Source of the DNA: Reticulitermes speratus | Taxonomy: Eukaryota; Arthropoda; Insecta; Blattodea; Rhinotermitidae | Direction of reading: 5' to 3' | NCBI GenBank assembly: GCA_021186555.1 | Contig: JAJKFL010000004.1 | Location: 17,822,406 to 17,886,405, forward strand | DNA length: 64,000 bases | Part shown: positions 10,801 through 21,857 of the stretch, piece after piece | Position numbering within the stretch: the first letter of the stretch is position 1 | Layout of the letters: every line of letters starts with the position of its first letter | Position numbers and translations under genes: made by a program | Notes under the pieces: model-generated | The model's database searches: none | The model's input: only the letters and a program-made list of their open reading frames with translations | Told to the model about the DNA's origin: nothing

Positions 10801-13751
10801 ACTCCCAGTAACAGAAGAAATATAAGTCAACCAAGTTAAAGCTGAACAGACTACTGCCCATGAGCACAAAACAAGCCTTGAAGGGCTTATAGCTTGCTTC
10901 AGATGATGATAAAGTGAATTACTTCCAAAAGCCAAAAGTGTCAGGCATGATACCACAGAATCATATGATTCATTTAAAAGATTACCAACCTCACTGATGA
11001 TACAACCTTTTGGATCTCTGACTCCAAAGGACAATTTTCAGAGTTATCAGACGATGTTAAAAACAGTGTAGGTATAGCACCCCGATTGAGACGCAACCTT
11101 TTAGGAGTAGTGAACTGATGAGTTGCAAAATGACGATGGCAGACATACTTGGAAAAGCAATAGAGATGTGCTTCTTCAATTTTCAGTTTCTGGTTGTTTA
11201 CAGCTCGAACCCAGTCTTCTGCACTGAAAACATAAATGATATGGATTACATATGAAACTATGGTTAAGCTTTTGCAAATACATGAGTTTATGTTTTAATT
11301 ACATTCTAATTAAATGAGCCACTGTACACAGCACAGCCCTTCTTGAGAAATTGTTGTTCTGCTTATCAAGAAATTCCCTCTCTTTTATGGAACACAAATG
11401 TTCACTACTGCATTCATAACAGCGCACTGCCAGACCATATCCTGAGTCGAATCTACTCTCAATCCCCACATCTACATCTTTATGGTTCACGTTAACATCA
11501 TTTCACAAAGATAAAATCACACAAATAGAGGTACATATGTCCCTGTAATAATTAAACACCATGCAATTACGGCATATGAGGGAGTGGAGGTACAGATCTG
11601 CCCATTCCTCACCCCAACACTAGATCAGGTTCCGCAGTTAGCATCGTGACACAGTCACTTTGCTGCCAAGAAATAAGCCCATAGTACACACTGAAAGGAG
11701 GATGGGTGTGCCCCAGAGCTTCTCTAAACACTTTGGACAAGGGAAAACCTCCTTACTTGCTGGGAATTGAATGGTGATTCCTTCATCATACAGCCCTCGG
11801 CCTAGTCCTTGTACCAACTGAGCTATCGCAGCTCTATGAATTCAAGTATACTACAACAATGTGCCTCTAAGTCAAGACAGGATAACTGTGCATGTTCAAA
11901 CCATCTAATCGAATTCAGCATCCAACACAGTCATATCTGTTAGTATAATAATGATACTAAAATATAGTTGATCCAATACTCTTCTGCATGCTCATTCTCA
12001 GCTACAGATAAAAGTGATGATATGAACATAAGATTTATGAGGAACTACTTGATATACCACCCACCTCCATCTAGTGCTCAGGTTAAGAATGAGTGGAGGC
12101 ATACATCCACTCCCTCATACGCCTTCATGGCATGGAGAGAAACAACTTTTTACTTTACTACTTTATACATTTCCTTAATCACAACAACATTTTTAAGATG
12201 ATTTCAATTCAAAGGCAGAAGAGACAATATTTAAAGGCTTAAAATCTGGGGAAACAACTTACATGAAAATTGCAATGATCATGGGTTACAGCTGGAAAAC
12301 ACTGTCACTTAAACATTGTGTCAAAACAACATTTCCACATCATGACATAACACACATCTGGGACTCATCACATCACAACGGACAAAAAAGATGGCATTCA
12401 AAAGCAACCACTGTCATGTCTTTTAAATGGTTTATATACTGATCACTATCTTATTCTGACAGGAAGAGACACTGTGTAAGTAAGCAAGAAAAATAAAAGT
12501 CTCATGCAGAAAGACATAAATACAAGAAGTCATAAACAGTGGAAGTTAAAGAATGGTATAAGCATAAAATTCCAAATAGATCTGCAGCTCTGGAAAACTT
12601 ACATAATAATGTGGATATTAACAGGACTTGGAAAGTATCAGAGAGAATAAATATAAAAACCTCAGCCAAGCATATAATCCATTACTGATTTAAGGCTTTC
12701 ACATTGGTTCAGTGTTGTTGTTGACCCTGCTCTTGGGTGAGTGGACTGTGCTAAAGTGAGATGTGTTGCCAACTTTTGGACAAACATGCTGTCTCTACCA
12801 TCGAGGTCGAGGTGAGATGGATGATACAGTAAGTTATATATTCAGGCTATGCCTCAGACCCATACCAGGAGGGGGGAGGGGACTAGTACCCAGTCTGGGT
12901 CAACAGGAGCAATAAATAGGGAACTGCGACAAACAACCCCGTTGAGATCCACCACTTCACATTAAAATATTTCTGAGTGGTCACCCATTCAAATGTTCAT
13001 GCACTTTCTCTACTGCCTGGCCAATGGCACCCCTGTGGTTCTGAGGAACAAGCTGCCTATGACCTGGACATTCTCACCCTACTCTCTTCCAATCAGAAGA
13101 CAGAGACAGCAAGTTCCTCCAAACTGTCAACAAGACAGTACACTTAGTGGACCTCTGTAGTTAGTATCTTGTTCTCAAATGCCTTTATAATTTACTGCAC
13201 ACTACTGAGACACCTTGCAGGGAAACAGATGATAGTGCATCATCACAGCGACCAGCTCCTTTATGGTATTTCACCTACTACTAACGACCCGAATTCGGTC
13301 TCATGTTTGAGTAAGAATACATCCGCATGGCTTACGTGTCGCAAGGTGTAAACATAAACCAAATTCATATGCAGTTACGGTCTTCTGAGATGTGACGCCG
13401 TGTACCGTGGTAATTCAATCTGGGTTGTTTAGCCAGGATTTCTTAATTGAAATGGATACACATATCTTGCGCACACAGTATCTGATCCATGTAAAATAAA
13501 GTATGTGAACTGACTCTGTAAAACACCCTCGTAACAGAAACGATTGTAACAGCACTTACATAACCTCATCGTTTTGAAGCTGAACACCCTTCATAGTAAA
13601 GTCGTACAGTACTAAGGAAATATATATCGCGATAAGTGTATTCAAATACTTACACCTTCTTGTTGGCAGGGAATCTGTAACACTGCTCCCTTAAGTTATT
13701 ACAATAGTTTACACAACTTGGTACAGCACAATTTAACCTCCTTCGTACCAT
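4355..13751 (-). CDS. THAP-ZAD zinc-finger gene, paralogue 1 (exons 1-4; 3' end outside window)
   Basis: Four exons join as 13751-13654, 11223-10990, 9185-9097 and 4836-4355 (98+234+89+482 bp, 301 codons, every junction in frame). Seen: an N-terminal THAP domain (Cys8 and Cys13, then Trp in AEDWVRA, CHRHF giving CxxH, AIPTLF at its end), a polar linker, then the first half of a ZAD domain (MCRLCAS at the start of the last 31 residues, ending NEVIPDL). Known: THAP is a zinc-dependent DNA-binding fold; ZAD mediates dimerisation of arthropod C2H2 transcription factors. Inferred: a nuclear DNA-binding regulator like paralogue 2, whose exon 5 supplies the other ZAD half and the fingers. The matching exon 5 is not in the 4.35 kb left of exon 4, so it is either beyond the window or lost. 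Confidence 0.8.
4900..6600. other. Paralogue 1 intron 3, distal part: no recognised gene
   Basis: The first ~100 bp next to exon 4 match the corresponding intron of paralogue 2. A 141-codon plus-strand frame at 6008-6433 has no recognisable domain, and its first third looks like low-complexity intron sequence, so it is not called a gene. Confidence 0.5.
6600..7500 (-). pseudogene. mariner transposase relic
   Basis: Successive minus-strand frames read KFLLKQEIPVSDI and DDVLSISKMGAQI (N-terminal helix-turn-helix region), then IVMGDESWFCHFDPETKRQS and MEWHH (first catalytic Asp of mariner). The second catalytic region appears as LQHNNIWPHTA in place of the usual HDNARPHT, so the Asp is replaced by Asn. 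At least four frame changes are needed. Terminal repeats could not be found. It sits in intron 3 of paralogue 1. Confidence 0.8.
7850..8560 (-). pseudogene. Tc1/mariner-superfamily transposase relic (DEAAFTWDGI...ENPHEV family)
   Basis: Minus-strand pieces read DEAAFTWDGITKTR, WAEENPHEVAQCHFQ, RFSINMWCEVLGNSLIG, and further on WTSGLAHAVTDLNP with frame changes. They match a widespread insect family whose intact members have FTDEAxFTRDG, WxEENPH, QxRFSxNVW and a late SPDLxPLDFFLWG. Several stops and frame shifts. The 195-codon plus-strand frame at 8428-9015 is an antisense shadow of this kind of element. Confidence 0.6.
9097..9185 (-). CDS. Paralogue 1 exon 3: linker
   Basis: An 89-bp exon between acceptor CACTGCAG and donor GTATGT. 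It encodes NGSIDKFAEPPVSNKYQLEK then ANVKEETNM. It is supported by an equally long exon at the matching place in paralogue 2 (shared GxI, YQ.E, NVKE.T) with identical phases (2 in, 1 out). No known domain. Confidence 0.8.
9807..9900. repeat. Dispersed repeat, also at 63916-64000
   Basis: Both places share the pattern CATAAATTTTCCAAAAAT / CACAAATTTTCCAAAAATG followed by AG.AGCCA.CTC and TTCTAGG..C.AG.AGGGTRA. It is an unclassified interspersed repeat; the second copy is cut by the window end. An inverted relative may lie near 36700-36830. Confidence 0.5.
10155..10200 (-). ncRNA. Hammerhead-ribozyme-like motif (element A, left arm)
   Basis: Minus strand: ACCCC-CTGAGGA-T, then a GGC..GCC hairpin, GAA-ACATGT-A-GGGGT. 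Box CTGANGA, GAAA, a self-complementary ACATGT as minimal stem III, and stem I ACCCC/GGGGT are all present. One extra T between CTGAGGA and the hairpin departs from the canonical fold, so activity is uncertain. Confidence 0.5.
10544..10588 (+). ncRNA. Hammerhead-ribozyme-like motif (element A, right arm, degraded)
   Basis: Same layout as the left arm, but GAAAC has become CAAAAC, which removes a catalytic-core G. Stem I (CCCC/GGGG) is intact and stem III is ACATATGT. Confidence 0.4.
10990..11223 (-). CDS. Paralogue 1 exon 2: THAP C-terminal half
   Basis: Acceptor TTTTCAG, then one base completing the split Val codon, then AEDWVRAVNNQKLKI, CHRHFATHQF and LNRGAIPTLF. The Trp, CxxH and AIPTxF positions complete the THAP fold begun in exon 1. 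Ends in ESEIQKVVSSV plus AG before donor GTTGGT, a non-consensus GT also seen (as GTTTGT) in paralogue 2. Confidence 0.85.
11565..11842 (-). mobile_element. tRNA-derived SINE (minus orientation)
   Basis: Read on the minus strand it begins GAGCTGCGATAGCTCAGTTGG (A box) with CCATTCAATTCCCAGC as B box. It ends in a tail GAATGGGCAGATCTGTACCT then CCACTCCCTCATATGCC shared with copies at 12068 and 32425. Pol III promoter boxes plus a common tail identify a SINE. It lies in intron 1 of paralogue 1. Confidence 0.65.
12068..12142 (+). mobile_element. SINE tail fragment
   Basis: CCATCTAGTGCTCAGGTTAA ... ACTCCCTCATACGCCTTCAT is the 3' part of the SINE family seen complete at 32222-32500. The tRNA-like head is missing. 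Confidence 0.55.
12200..13640. other. Paralogue 1 intron 1, remainder: nothing recognised
   Basis: No frames with recognisable domains on either strand. A G-rich patch (near 12870) and moderately GC-rich sequence to 13350 could belong to an unclassified repeat. Confidence 0.4.
13654..13751 (-). CDS. Paralogue 1 exon 1: THAP N-terminal half
   Basis: Starts at the ATG giving MVRRRLNCAVPSCVNYCNN and ends FPANKK plus two bases of the next codon before a consensus donor GTAAGTA. CAVPSC and FPANKK are THAP signatures. An upstream in-frame ATG at 13838 would add 29 residues. The inner start is chosen because THAP domains sit at the N-terminus and paralogue 2 has a Met at the matching place (MLKRSKKYC). 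Confidence 0.85.
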
Positions 13752-13957
13752 TCTTCGTACGATACCAACGAGCGTACGTGTTTCCGATTGGTGGTAAGTA
13801 AATCGAACCGCTCGATTTTTGCTCACAATCTGTAGCATGAATCAGAGTTTCTACCGATCTGTACTATCGGATAACTGGAATATTTAAATAGCAGCTGAAT
13901 GTCAAATCACAAATTAAGAAACCAACAAATGCACTGTATTTCCACATGTATAGTCTA

Positions 13958-14005
13958 ATGCCCCTACATATGTTTCGGCTTTACCAAGCCATCATCAGTG
14001 GGTCC
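13958..14005 (-). ncRNA. Hammerhead-ribozyme-like motif (element B, left arm)
   Basis: Minus strand GACCCA-CTGATGA-T-GGCTT-GGTA-AAGCC-GAA-ACATATGT-A-GGGGC. CTGATGA and GAAAC are intact; stem I has one mismatch. Confidence 0.5.
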
Positions 14006-14226
14006 AAGGTTTACATATACTTAACATCCATTATTTAATTTGTGATTTAATATCAGAATACACGGAGAATATAACGTGAAATCTAGTAACGCCCAACAGG
14101 CAAAATCTGCTTATAACTATCGTAATACCAAGGAAAAACTGCATAAAACTATTGCATCCATTTGGTTCAACAAGATTTGCAAAGGACGAAAATAATGGCT
14201 GTTAGTATATGTAAATCTTGTACCCC

Positions 14227-14272
14227 CTGATGATGGCTTGGTAAAGCCGAAACATATGTAGGGGCATTAGAC
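14227..14272 (+). ncRNA. Hammerhead-ribozyme-like motif (element B, right arm)
   Basis: Plus strand TACCCC-CTGATGA-T-GGCTT-GGTA-AAGCC-GAA-ACATATGT-A-GGGGC. Stem II is five perfect pairs with a GGTA loop, stem III is a palindrome, stem I is CCCC/GGGG. This is the best-preserved copy apart from the extra T after CTGATGA. Confidence 0.55.
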
Positions 14273-14352
14273 TATACATGTGGAAATACAGAACATTTGT
14301 TGGTTTCTTAGTTTGTGATTGGATATCAGAATGCACGGAGAATATAATGTGG

Positions 14353-17300
14353 AATTTAACAGCTGCTGTATTTATGTTTTTCCACATCACAGGAAATGTC
14401 AACATGTTTTTATTGAGTTACTCGTTTGATATGGCTTACACATAGGCTGTAACACAAAAGCAAAACGTAGGCCGCCTAGTGCCACCGTCCTAAAAACGCA
14501 CACTTCTCTGAAACAGAAGCCAGTATGATGGGGAGCTATTAAGGTTCTGTTAGCAGTGTCGGTGAGAATAATTCTGGGCAGGCACAATGCCCATTCTCTT
14601 CCTTACCATATATAGATGAGGACCAAGACTTCTGTATTCTACCCGGATATCATAAAGATGGAAAAGGGAGTGGTTTCCCAGCAGCAAAGATGGTCATTCA
14701 CTTCCCTCTAGTGCCATTAAACATGCGTGAGCCTTCCTCCACGCCTCCTAGACGCCACCCAGGCATAATGCCCAACATAGCATTAAACTGTACAATTCCA
14801 TCTTTTGTTATGATGCATACAGCAATCAAAGTACACCCATTACAATTTGCAAAAACATGCATGTATTTACTATGACTATGGAAGAGTACATGAAAAAAAT
14901 GCAATCAACAGAAAAATGTGTTGTTGCAGTAAACTTTCTCAAAATTCAACATTTGGGTATCAGTGCATTAGATAATTTCCTGTCCCTAAGCTTATGTAAA
15001 ATGTCATGAAAACGTATGGAGAGTGAAGTTAAAGTTCAATGAATAATTGTCTCACCACTAGAATAATTAGCCTCACCACTAGATGGAGGTTACATCTAAC
15101 ATCTGTAACACACAATAGCCTTCTTTCCATCAAACATAATCTTTACTTTCTTACAACCCAATGGTTCACAAAGTCACACAAGTCCCAAAGCTACATGTCT
15201 CTGCATATGACATGGCCACAGCATGTAAGAATGAATTTCCTGAAATAATAATAATAATAATAATAGAAAGTTTTTGGCAGAACAGTGAATAAGAAGTGCT
15301 TGGTCTGTGAGACCTGTACTCTTTTTAGAACTAGCTAAAGTGCTGTGAAGTAAGAAATGTGAATGGTAGTAGTAATAGTAATGACAATGGTGATGGTGAT
15401 GTTTCACTGTACCTGTTATTATCATCATCATCCACTTCCCTTTCTTCACAGCAGTTTAGCTGGTTCTCAAAAGCATACAGGTCTTACTGACCAAGCACTT
15501 CTTATGCACAGTTGTGCCAATAACTAACTATATGGCTTTTTGATTTCTGCATTAGAACATATAGACCAGGGCAAAGATTATGCAGTTTTAAACTTTCGTG
15601 TAATTTGCTTGGAATAATATCCGTTGTGGATAGTACTATAACCGATCGTTGCTGATTACTTTTTAATTTGATATACACCAAATTACTAGACTGTTCTTTT
15701 CAATTGCTTAACTTTATTTCTCCATTATAACAATACAAACGTTAGCACAATACCATTCGTCTAGTCCTTTCCTTTACTGAATGCCAACTGGCGCGGGACA
15801 CCTGGTCCTTTCTTCTGCCTACTATATATAGAAGAGTGGGGAGGGAGAGCCGAACTGCTCCAATAATACTAGTGTATAAATGCTCCAATAATGTTCGGCT
15901 GCAGTACTAATGGTATTATATATGTCATTTTCAGTTGCATGTTCTTGATACAGTTAAACAAGTTCTGGAAAGTAGCCCCAATGTCTATTTCCCTTCTAAT
16001 GCTTCAGTCTATATGATGGGGCTAACAAGAACTAGAAATTCAAACTCAAAATTACAGAATACAGTGATCCATTTCTCATTGAACTTACACCAGTAGTGAT
16101 ATGGACTGCATTACATTTGTAAGACAGAACTTCAAAGTTGTGCACCATCAGCATGTATGTAATCCTTGACAGGCAAAAATACTTCATACAGAATATGTAA
16201 CTATGTTCATGATCTAGCTCCATACAAAATTCCACATACCTCACTCTGATGGTTCATTAAAACACTTGGTGCTGCAAGGGCACAATGCTGTTTAGAGGCA
16301 TAAAAAGAAATTTGTTTAACAAAATGGGTAAAGCTTTTAAATATATATTACAACTCACCATTTCAGGAACAATATGCAAGTTCTTATCACTACCATGTTC
16401 GTTTTGTTGATGGTAGTACAAAAGTGGTATGGCCATCAGTGGCATAATGTCCATAACTAATTGCACAAAAGTCCACTTTGCGGTTCAAAAGTTATTGGGA
16501 AGGACAGGAATAAATATGGGCAAGATTACTGAAGCCACATTTCCTTACAATTTAGAAAAAGTGGAAATACATGTAGAGAATAAAATTAGGAGGAATAATG
16601 TATCGTCCACTCTGACATGCACATAGCTTCCACTGCTTTCTTTGAGTACCCAAAGTGGGACCAAAAGAAATTCTGAAGGATAGATATTGTATGGGAAGAA
16701 AACATTTAACTTCTTTTATACATTTGAAAGTCTAATGAGAAAAGCAACAAATCTCATAGTGTGAACTTGTGGACTGCATTTCATGATCATTGTTGCATTA
16801 GTCTGCAATGCCCACACAAAGTAAGAACAGGAGGAAATAAATACTTTATTTTATTCTTTACCATATTTTGGTGTGACTGTACTTGTAAATATGGATGCTA
16901 AACAATGGAAGATGATTAGCCTAATGAACGTTCTGTAGCAATAAATGTGTCAGCAGACACTGCAGGCATCAGCAGCAATGGACAGAGAACCAACATATTT
17001 AACATTCTGTAATGAATGAATAATAGCGTTAGATTTACCTTTTAAGTTTTGTTATTTGGTTTGTAATTTTCGTTACCATTGCCACACGGAGTTATTACCT
17101 GCGGTGCAGTGAACATTGGCTACGGTTCACCGCACTTTAAAGAATGCCGAGGCAGCAATTCCTGAATTGTCTACTTAAGAGAACTCCGCAAGGCAAACAC
17201 CCTCATTTACGTTTCAGTAATTTTGTGGTGAGAACGTAAAGCTCCTGTAAAGCTATTTTGGTGACAATGAAAAACTTTGGTTTATGGCTGAGCGTTCAAG

Positions 17301-18490
17301 GTGAGTTTTGTTGAATTTATATTTGTTTTTGGTTAACACTTACTGGAACGGAGCACTTTGGTGTATTAACATTTTGGCGACAGAATTTGAAATTCTAAAT
17401 TTATTTAGAAATGCGATACAACAGTTTATTTGAGAAAAAGGGCGAGCAGTTAATTTAACTCCGACGTGGCAAGTTTAATGTGTAAATTTGAAACTAATTT
17501 TTGTAAACCTATTTTTTTGTAAATAATAGATTATTTTACTTTAAATTTAAATTAACTGTACCACTTTTTATACATTGGCAAATACCTTTTGTGTGCATAG
17601 AGCAAAGTGCAGGCCACCTTTCGCCTGCTGCTAGGAAATTCGACACACCGGAGAAGATAGATTGCAACAAAAGCAGAGCAGTTACCGATTGCTGCTTAGG
17701 TATATAAATCGGTTGGTGACAGCGACTTTAGAAATAGGAGATCCAGTGATTGCCTTCTTGGACATTACTGATAGAACCCCCTTCAGAAAATTGAGCTGTG
17801 TAGTAGCAACACTCTGGGGGAGTTACTACAATTCTATATGGAATAGTAAGACAAAGCATGTTGAAATTTCAATGGAAAAAGGGTAATAACTGTTAAAAGC
17901 AATATGTTCAATCCACAGTAAACAACAGTGATACATTTCTTTCAGTTCCAGCTATACTAAATACAACAAATGGTGCTCGAGTGATTTCCTCTCACATACA
18001 AAATAAACACTGACCCATTATAAACTTCACAAATGACTGGCATGTCAAGGTAACCAATATACATTCTTCCCCTTCTCAACAAACATTTTGTAACCTTCCC
18101 ATGTACATTATTATACAGAATGTAAGATGTGTCAATGATGGGGAAAATAATTTCTTCCTTCCTCTCCGTTATTCCTTTCACATTTTTATCTCCTTCACTC
18201 CTTTCTCCCACTTTCCTTTCCCATAATCATGCATCTTCACACAATACAGCAATGGTGCATAGTTTCCTCAAGTACCATAGGAATTGGCTGGTTATTATTT
18301 ATATATTCTGGCAGCTTTACTGAGAGTTTCAAAAAAGGTACATCTTCACCTATTCTGCTTCAGTTAAATTTTAACCCATCTTTCCAAGTGATATAAATGC
18401 CATGACCCAACCCAGATTTTGTGGACTGATTTTGATTACATCTGGCATGGCACATCTTACAGTTATCCTAACACTACTGATATAATTTCA
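14353..18490. other. Intergenic stretch without recognised genes
   Basis: Holds (AAT)n near 15246-15265, a TATATATAG box-like site near 15822 in a short GC-richer patch, and a region of different base composition at 17050-17700. A 16020-16250 minus segment begins like the repeat at 8250-8468 (ATGAGRTATGTGGAATTT-like). No coding frame with a recognisable domain. Confidence 0.4.
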
Positions 18491-18492
18491 AT

Positions 18493-19060
18493 TTCCTATC
18501 CTTAGTTTCTGATGATTTATGGCTGCCACAGACAGGCACAAACATCTGCTCTTACTATACACAGAGGACGCTCAGTTATCGGATCTAATAGGGCAGAAGG
18601 TTGCATCAGAAAAGATGCTAAGTCAGGTGTCTAGGGTCCACATCCTAACTTATAGCCTAGCCTATTGATGCAAAGTTAGGTAGCCAAATAACCGAACCTA
18701 GGCAATGTTTTAGCATAAAAACAATACAAATGCAGTGTAATGTTGATAGAGCATGAGAAAATAATTCCTAAAAATATTTTAAGGCCTAATACATCCTATC
18801 ATAATTTTCCAATGAGTTATGACTGCCACAGACAGGCAGATACACACAGATGCCTTCCTTTATTCTGTACAGTGAACCCTCTATTACCTGATCTAATGTG
18901 GCAGAAAGTTTGGTCAGGTATTTGGGGTCCACTTCCTAACTTACAGCTCAGCCTATAGATGTAAAGTTAGGAAGCCAAATAACCAAACCTAGACAATGTT
19001 TTAGCACTCAATACAGCATCAGAAAGTAAGTCCTAAAACATATTTTAAGGCCTAAATGTG
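18493..19060. repeat. Direct repeat of ~0.3 kb, two diverged copies (pogo/Tigger-type MITE?)
   Basis: 18493-18791 and 18792-19060 are collinear: TGGCTGCCACAGACAGGCA / TGACTGCCACAGACAGGCA, then GGATCTAATAGGGCAGAAGG / TGATCTAATGTGGCAGAAAG, GGTCCAC.TCCTAACTTA, AAAGTTAGG.AGCCAAATAA, CAATGTTTTAGCA and TTTTAAGGCCTAA. The segment CAGTGAACCCTCTATTACCT resembles a pogo/Tigger terminus. Either a tandem duplication or a dimeric MITE. Confidence 0.7.
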
Positions 19061-19117
19061 TGTTGGGAGCTTCTGCCATGTAACAAAGTGTGTCACATAG
19101 GCCTAATTTGGCCAGGG

Positions 19118-19435
19118 CTAGCCAGTGTGTCTTAAACTTTTACACACAAATAATTCAAAATCATTCTTCAGTAACTGCTCTGGAGGTTCAGAAGGGACAT
19201 CTTTGGTGGTATAGATGCTTGATCCTGAAGGCGATGCTGGAGACATCCAAGGCACTGGAGAAGAGACAGGCTTTAAAAAAGATGGCTCATTTGCTGTGTT
19301 AATATTTTTTTCTGCTGATGAATAATCATCATTCAAGAGGCCTGGGAAGTCTTTGTAATAATCATTGAGAGTGGCCTGTTTTCTTAAGGGGGTGGGGTCA
19401 AAAGGCAGGACAATTAATGCCAGGTAAGTTATCAA
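19118..19435 (-). other. Unrecognised 105-codon open frame
   Basis: Encodes a Pro/Ser-rich acidic peptide (e.g. KPVSSPVPWMSPASPSGSS). No domain, no visible splice context joining it to a neighbour, no paralogue in the window. It may be chance or a transposon remnant. Confidence 0.2.
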
Positions 19436-19779
19436 AAGTCAGATCACTGAGGATCCAATGTAACTACTTCAGTCAGACCTAATAATGACTTCTGTCATGC
19501 TACCCCTTGAAATTATAACACAGAATAATGTAAACAGAAGATAATGATAGTTGGACAACTTATTCCCTAAGACCAAGAATCTTCCACCTTCAAATACAGT
19601 CATTAGAGCCATGAAGATGGCATTACCAGTGGCAAATCCTGATAAGGTGGTCAGGTCATGCAGAAGGGTACACAATACCTTCCATTTACCTCTGCCTCCT
19701 CCAAGAAATTAAAGAGTCAATCATCCAGCACTGTCAAAGGTATCAATAGTATCAATTAATAATAATACTCGTAATTTGG

Positions 19780-20870
19780 TTCAATTCAATTCAATGGGTA
19801 TATATTAACGTGCAAGCTTAACAGCACAAGTGCCTATTATAAGGCTAACACAAAGACACAAATAAAACAAACAGTACAAATACACAACAAAACACTAAAC
19901 AAAGAAAACAAAAACATTACAGAAAAAAAGAATATAAAAGAAGTATTGCAGCAAAAACCCTATACCCTGAAAAAACACTAGATACGTTGATTTAAAGATG
20001 TCACAGACTAGTGCAAAATCTGTTTTAAAGAAACAATGGGTGTCCTAAGATATCGATGTCTGTGCACACACGGTTGGCAGCTGAAACACATCTAGCAGAT
20101 ATAGAGTTTTTACAAATAGCAGTAAACAGGGAGGAGTATCTAAAATTACAAGAACTTGAATACCAGTAGTATCCAAAAGAGAGGAACAACATTTTAAATC
20201 TGAATAAACAGAAGTACAAAATAAAGCATGGAGATAGAGCCTTCTGTTGTTCAGGGTACGAAGCTTTAGAAATTTAAGAAAATCTTTGTAACGTGGTCAT
20301 GAGTTAAGAAACGATGTTTACATATGGCTACGAACTTCTGCTGAATGTGTTCCAGCTTTTTGGTGTTGGTAGACGTTGTACAGTTCCATACAGTAAGAGA
20401 CACACTCAACTTTGGGTCTAACCAGTGTAATGCACAATATCAAGGGTAGAAAAGAAAAAAGGTTATAGTTCATATTAAGCCCAGCATCCTTACAGATTGG
20501 GAGAAAATGTAGTCTATATGTGCATGGAAATGAAGTTTTTGAATGAAGCAGTACCCCAAGGTCTTTGATTGTGTCTGTATGGGTTATAGAAAAGTCACAT
20601 ACTTTGTAAGTACACTAAAGAACATTTGTTCTCCTAGTGAAGGCAATAACCCTAGTTTTGCTTATGTTTAATTTCATGAGGTTAGCAGTACACCAACCTC
20701 GTATATGTTCAATAACAAATTGCAGCAGAATGCAATCATCAACGAAATTTATAGCACGAAAAATTTTAACGTCATCAGCAAATGATAAACATTTTGAATG
20801 CTTAATTACATTACAAAGGTCATTAATAAAAATATAAAAAAGCAGGACCTAAAACAGATCCTAATAACAA
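19780..20870 (-). mobile_element. 5'-truncated LINE, reverse transcriptase palm to 3' end (degenerate)
   Basis: Minus strand 20860-20637 reads LFYIFINDLCNVIKHSKCLS, then FADDVKIFRAINFVDDCILL, and on to NLMKLNISKTRVIAFTRR. FADD is the RT catalytic box and the rest is the thumb region of a non-LTR RT. Further on, fragments such as TLVRPKVE and NNRRLYLHALFCTSVYSDL follow with frame shifts. It ends near 19780 in ATTGAATTGAATTGAA, a short-unit 3' tail typical of several LINE clades. Confidence 0.75.
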
Positions 20871-20879
20871 ATGAAAATA

Positions 20880-21690
20880 CTCATATAAATATGATCACAC
20901 ACAACTCTTTCATTATCTGCAAAACAGAGAAATCTAAAATTCTTACCTGATGTATTTGCGCAATTTAAAATGAAACTCCACTCTCCTATTGTCCTTATGT
21001 ATGCTCTTTAGGTTAGGTAAAGGTGGGCAGGTTCATCCATCCTTTATTATCTTAAGTTTTTCTGATACATTTCTTCTTGAGAATGGCATCTCTAATTAGT
21101 CTTGAATCATACATTTATCAAACTTGCACACATCCATTCCTCATAGGAAGGGTTATACAAGAATTAAATTATTTACACTTAGTTTTCTACATCACACTAC
21201 TGCAATTTATTAAACCTTACAACACAAAACAAAGCTCACTTTGTACTCTGCGATTACTTGGAAGAGACTCGAGATTGTATATTACTTTCATGACAAAACC
21301 CCTTCCATAAAACTCAAAATTGTAAATGATGGGGATATTTCAATATGATAAACATGAATGAATTCCACAGAAATGTACAGCAGCAGAATATGATAGTACT
21401 GTCTGCAGGGTCAGGTGGTACTTCAACTACCAAGTCCTTGATCCTGCTGTGAAAAGTCATATTCTTAGAGTTCTTAGTACCAGCATTTAATACTGAATGA
21501 TATTCCTTTTATTTTTTTAAATATATTGTTATGCATTCATGGAGAATGATGTCCATATATTACGAAAACTTCTATCATTTCATTCTTTCATAGAAAATCA
21601 AACACGCATCAACAACAAATAATAAATGAAGAAGATAATACAATCAGAAATAAATATATTCTTCACAATACGGAAACAGTGATCGGAGGT
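20880..21690. other. Intergenic: nothing recognised
   Basis: Low-complexity AT-rich sequence without legible protein fragments on either strand. Confidence 0.4.
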
Positions 21691-21701
21691 TTCCATCGCA
21701 T

Positions 21702-21857
21702 GATTGTTGAGGAAGCAGGTCTTTCAGGTTGTTGTGCCATGTGGTTGGGTAATTTCTGCCTGAAGTTTCAAAGAAATATGCTGCCTTTAAATGTAAGGAA
21801 GCAATTACCCAACCATACAGCGCAACAAACCAGAAGACCTGGTTCCTCAATATGACA
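21702..21857. repeat. Long imperfect hairpin (59-62 nt arms)
   Basis: Left arm 21702-21760 (TTGAGGAAGCAGGTCTTTCA ... GGTTGGGTAATTTCTGCC) pairs with right arm 21796-21857 (GGAAGCAATTACCCAACCAT ... GAAGACCTGGTTCCTCAA) around a ~35-nt loop. No coding content; probably a MITE or foldback repeat. Confidence 0.65.

Larger units (their letters stand above)
13903..14352. mobile_element. Inverted-repeat element B with hammerhead-like arms
   Basis: Left arm 13903-14015 (minus sense) and right arm 14205-14320 (plus sense) are inverted copies (GTTGGTTTCTTAGTTTGTGA at the right end). A tail TATCAGAATGCACGGAGAAT follows at 14324-14350, and a second copy of that tail lies inside at 14050-14080. Tail and motif are homologous to element A, so A and B are one family. 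A target duplication is not evident here. Confidence 0.65.

Noticed and set aside
15246-15440. Trinucleotide-rich stretch considered as CRISPR-like array
   Set aside because: Simple (AAT)n and GATGGT-type microsatellite; no spacer-repeat structure, and the DNA is eukaryotic.
15780-15900. TATATATAG with downstream GC patch as a promoter
   Set aside because: No gene follows on either strand within a reasonable distance; probably repeat-derived.
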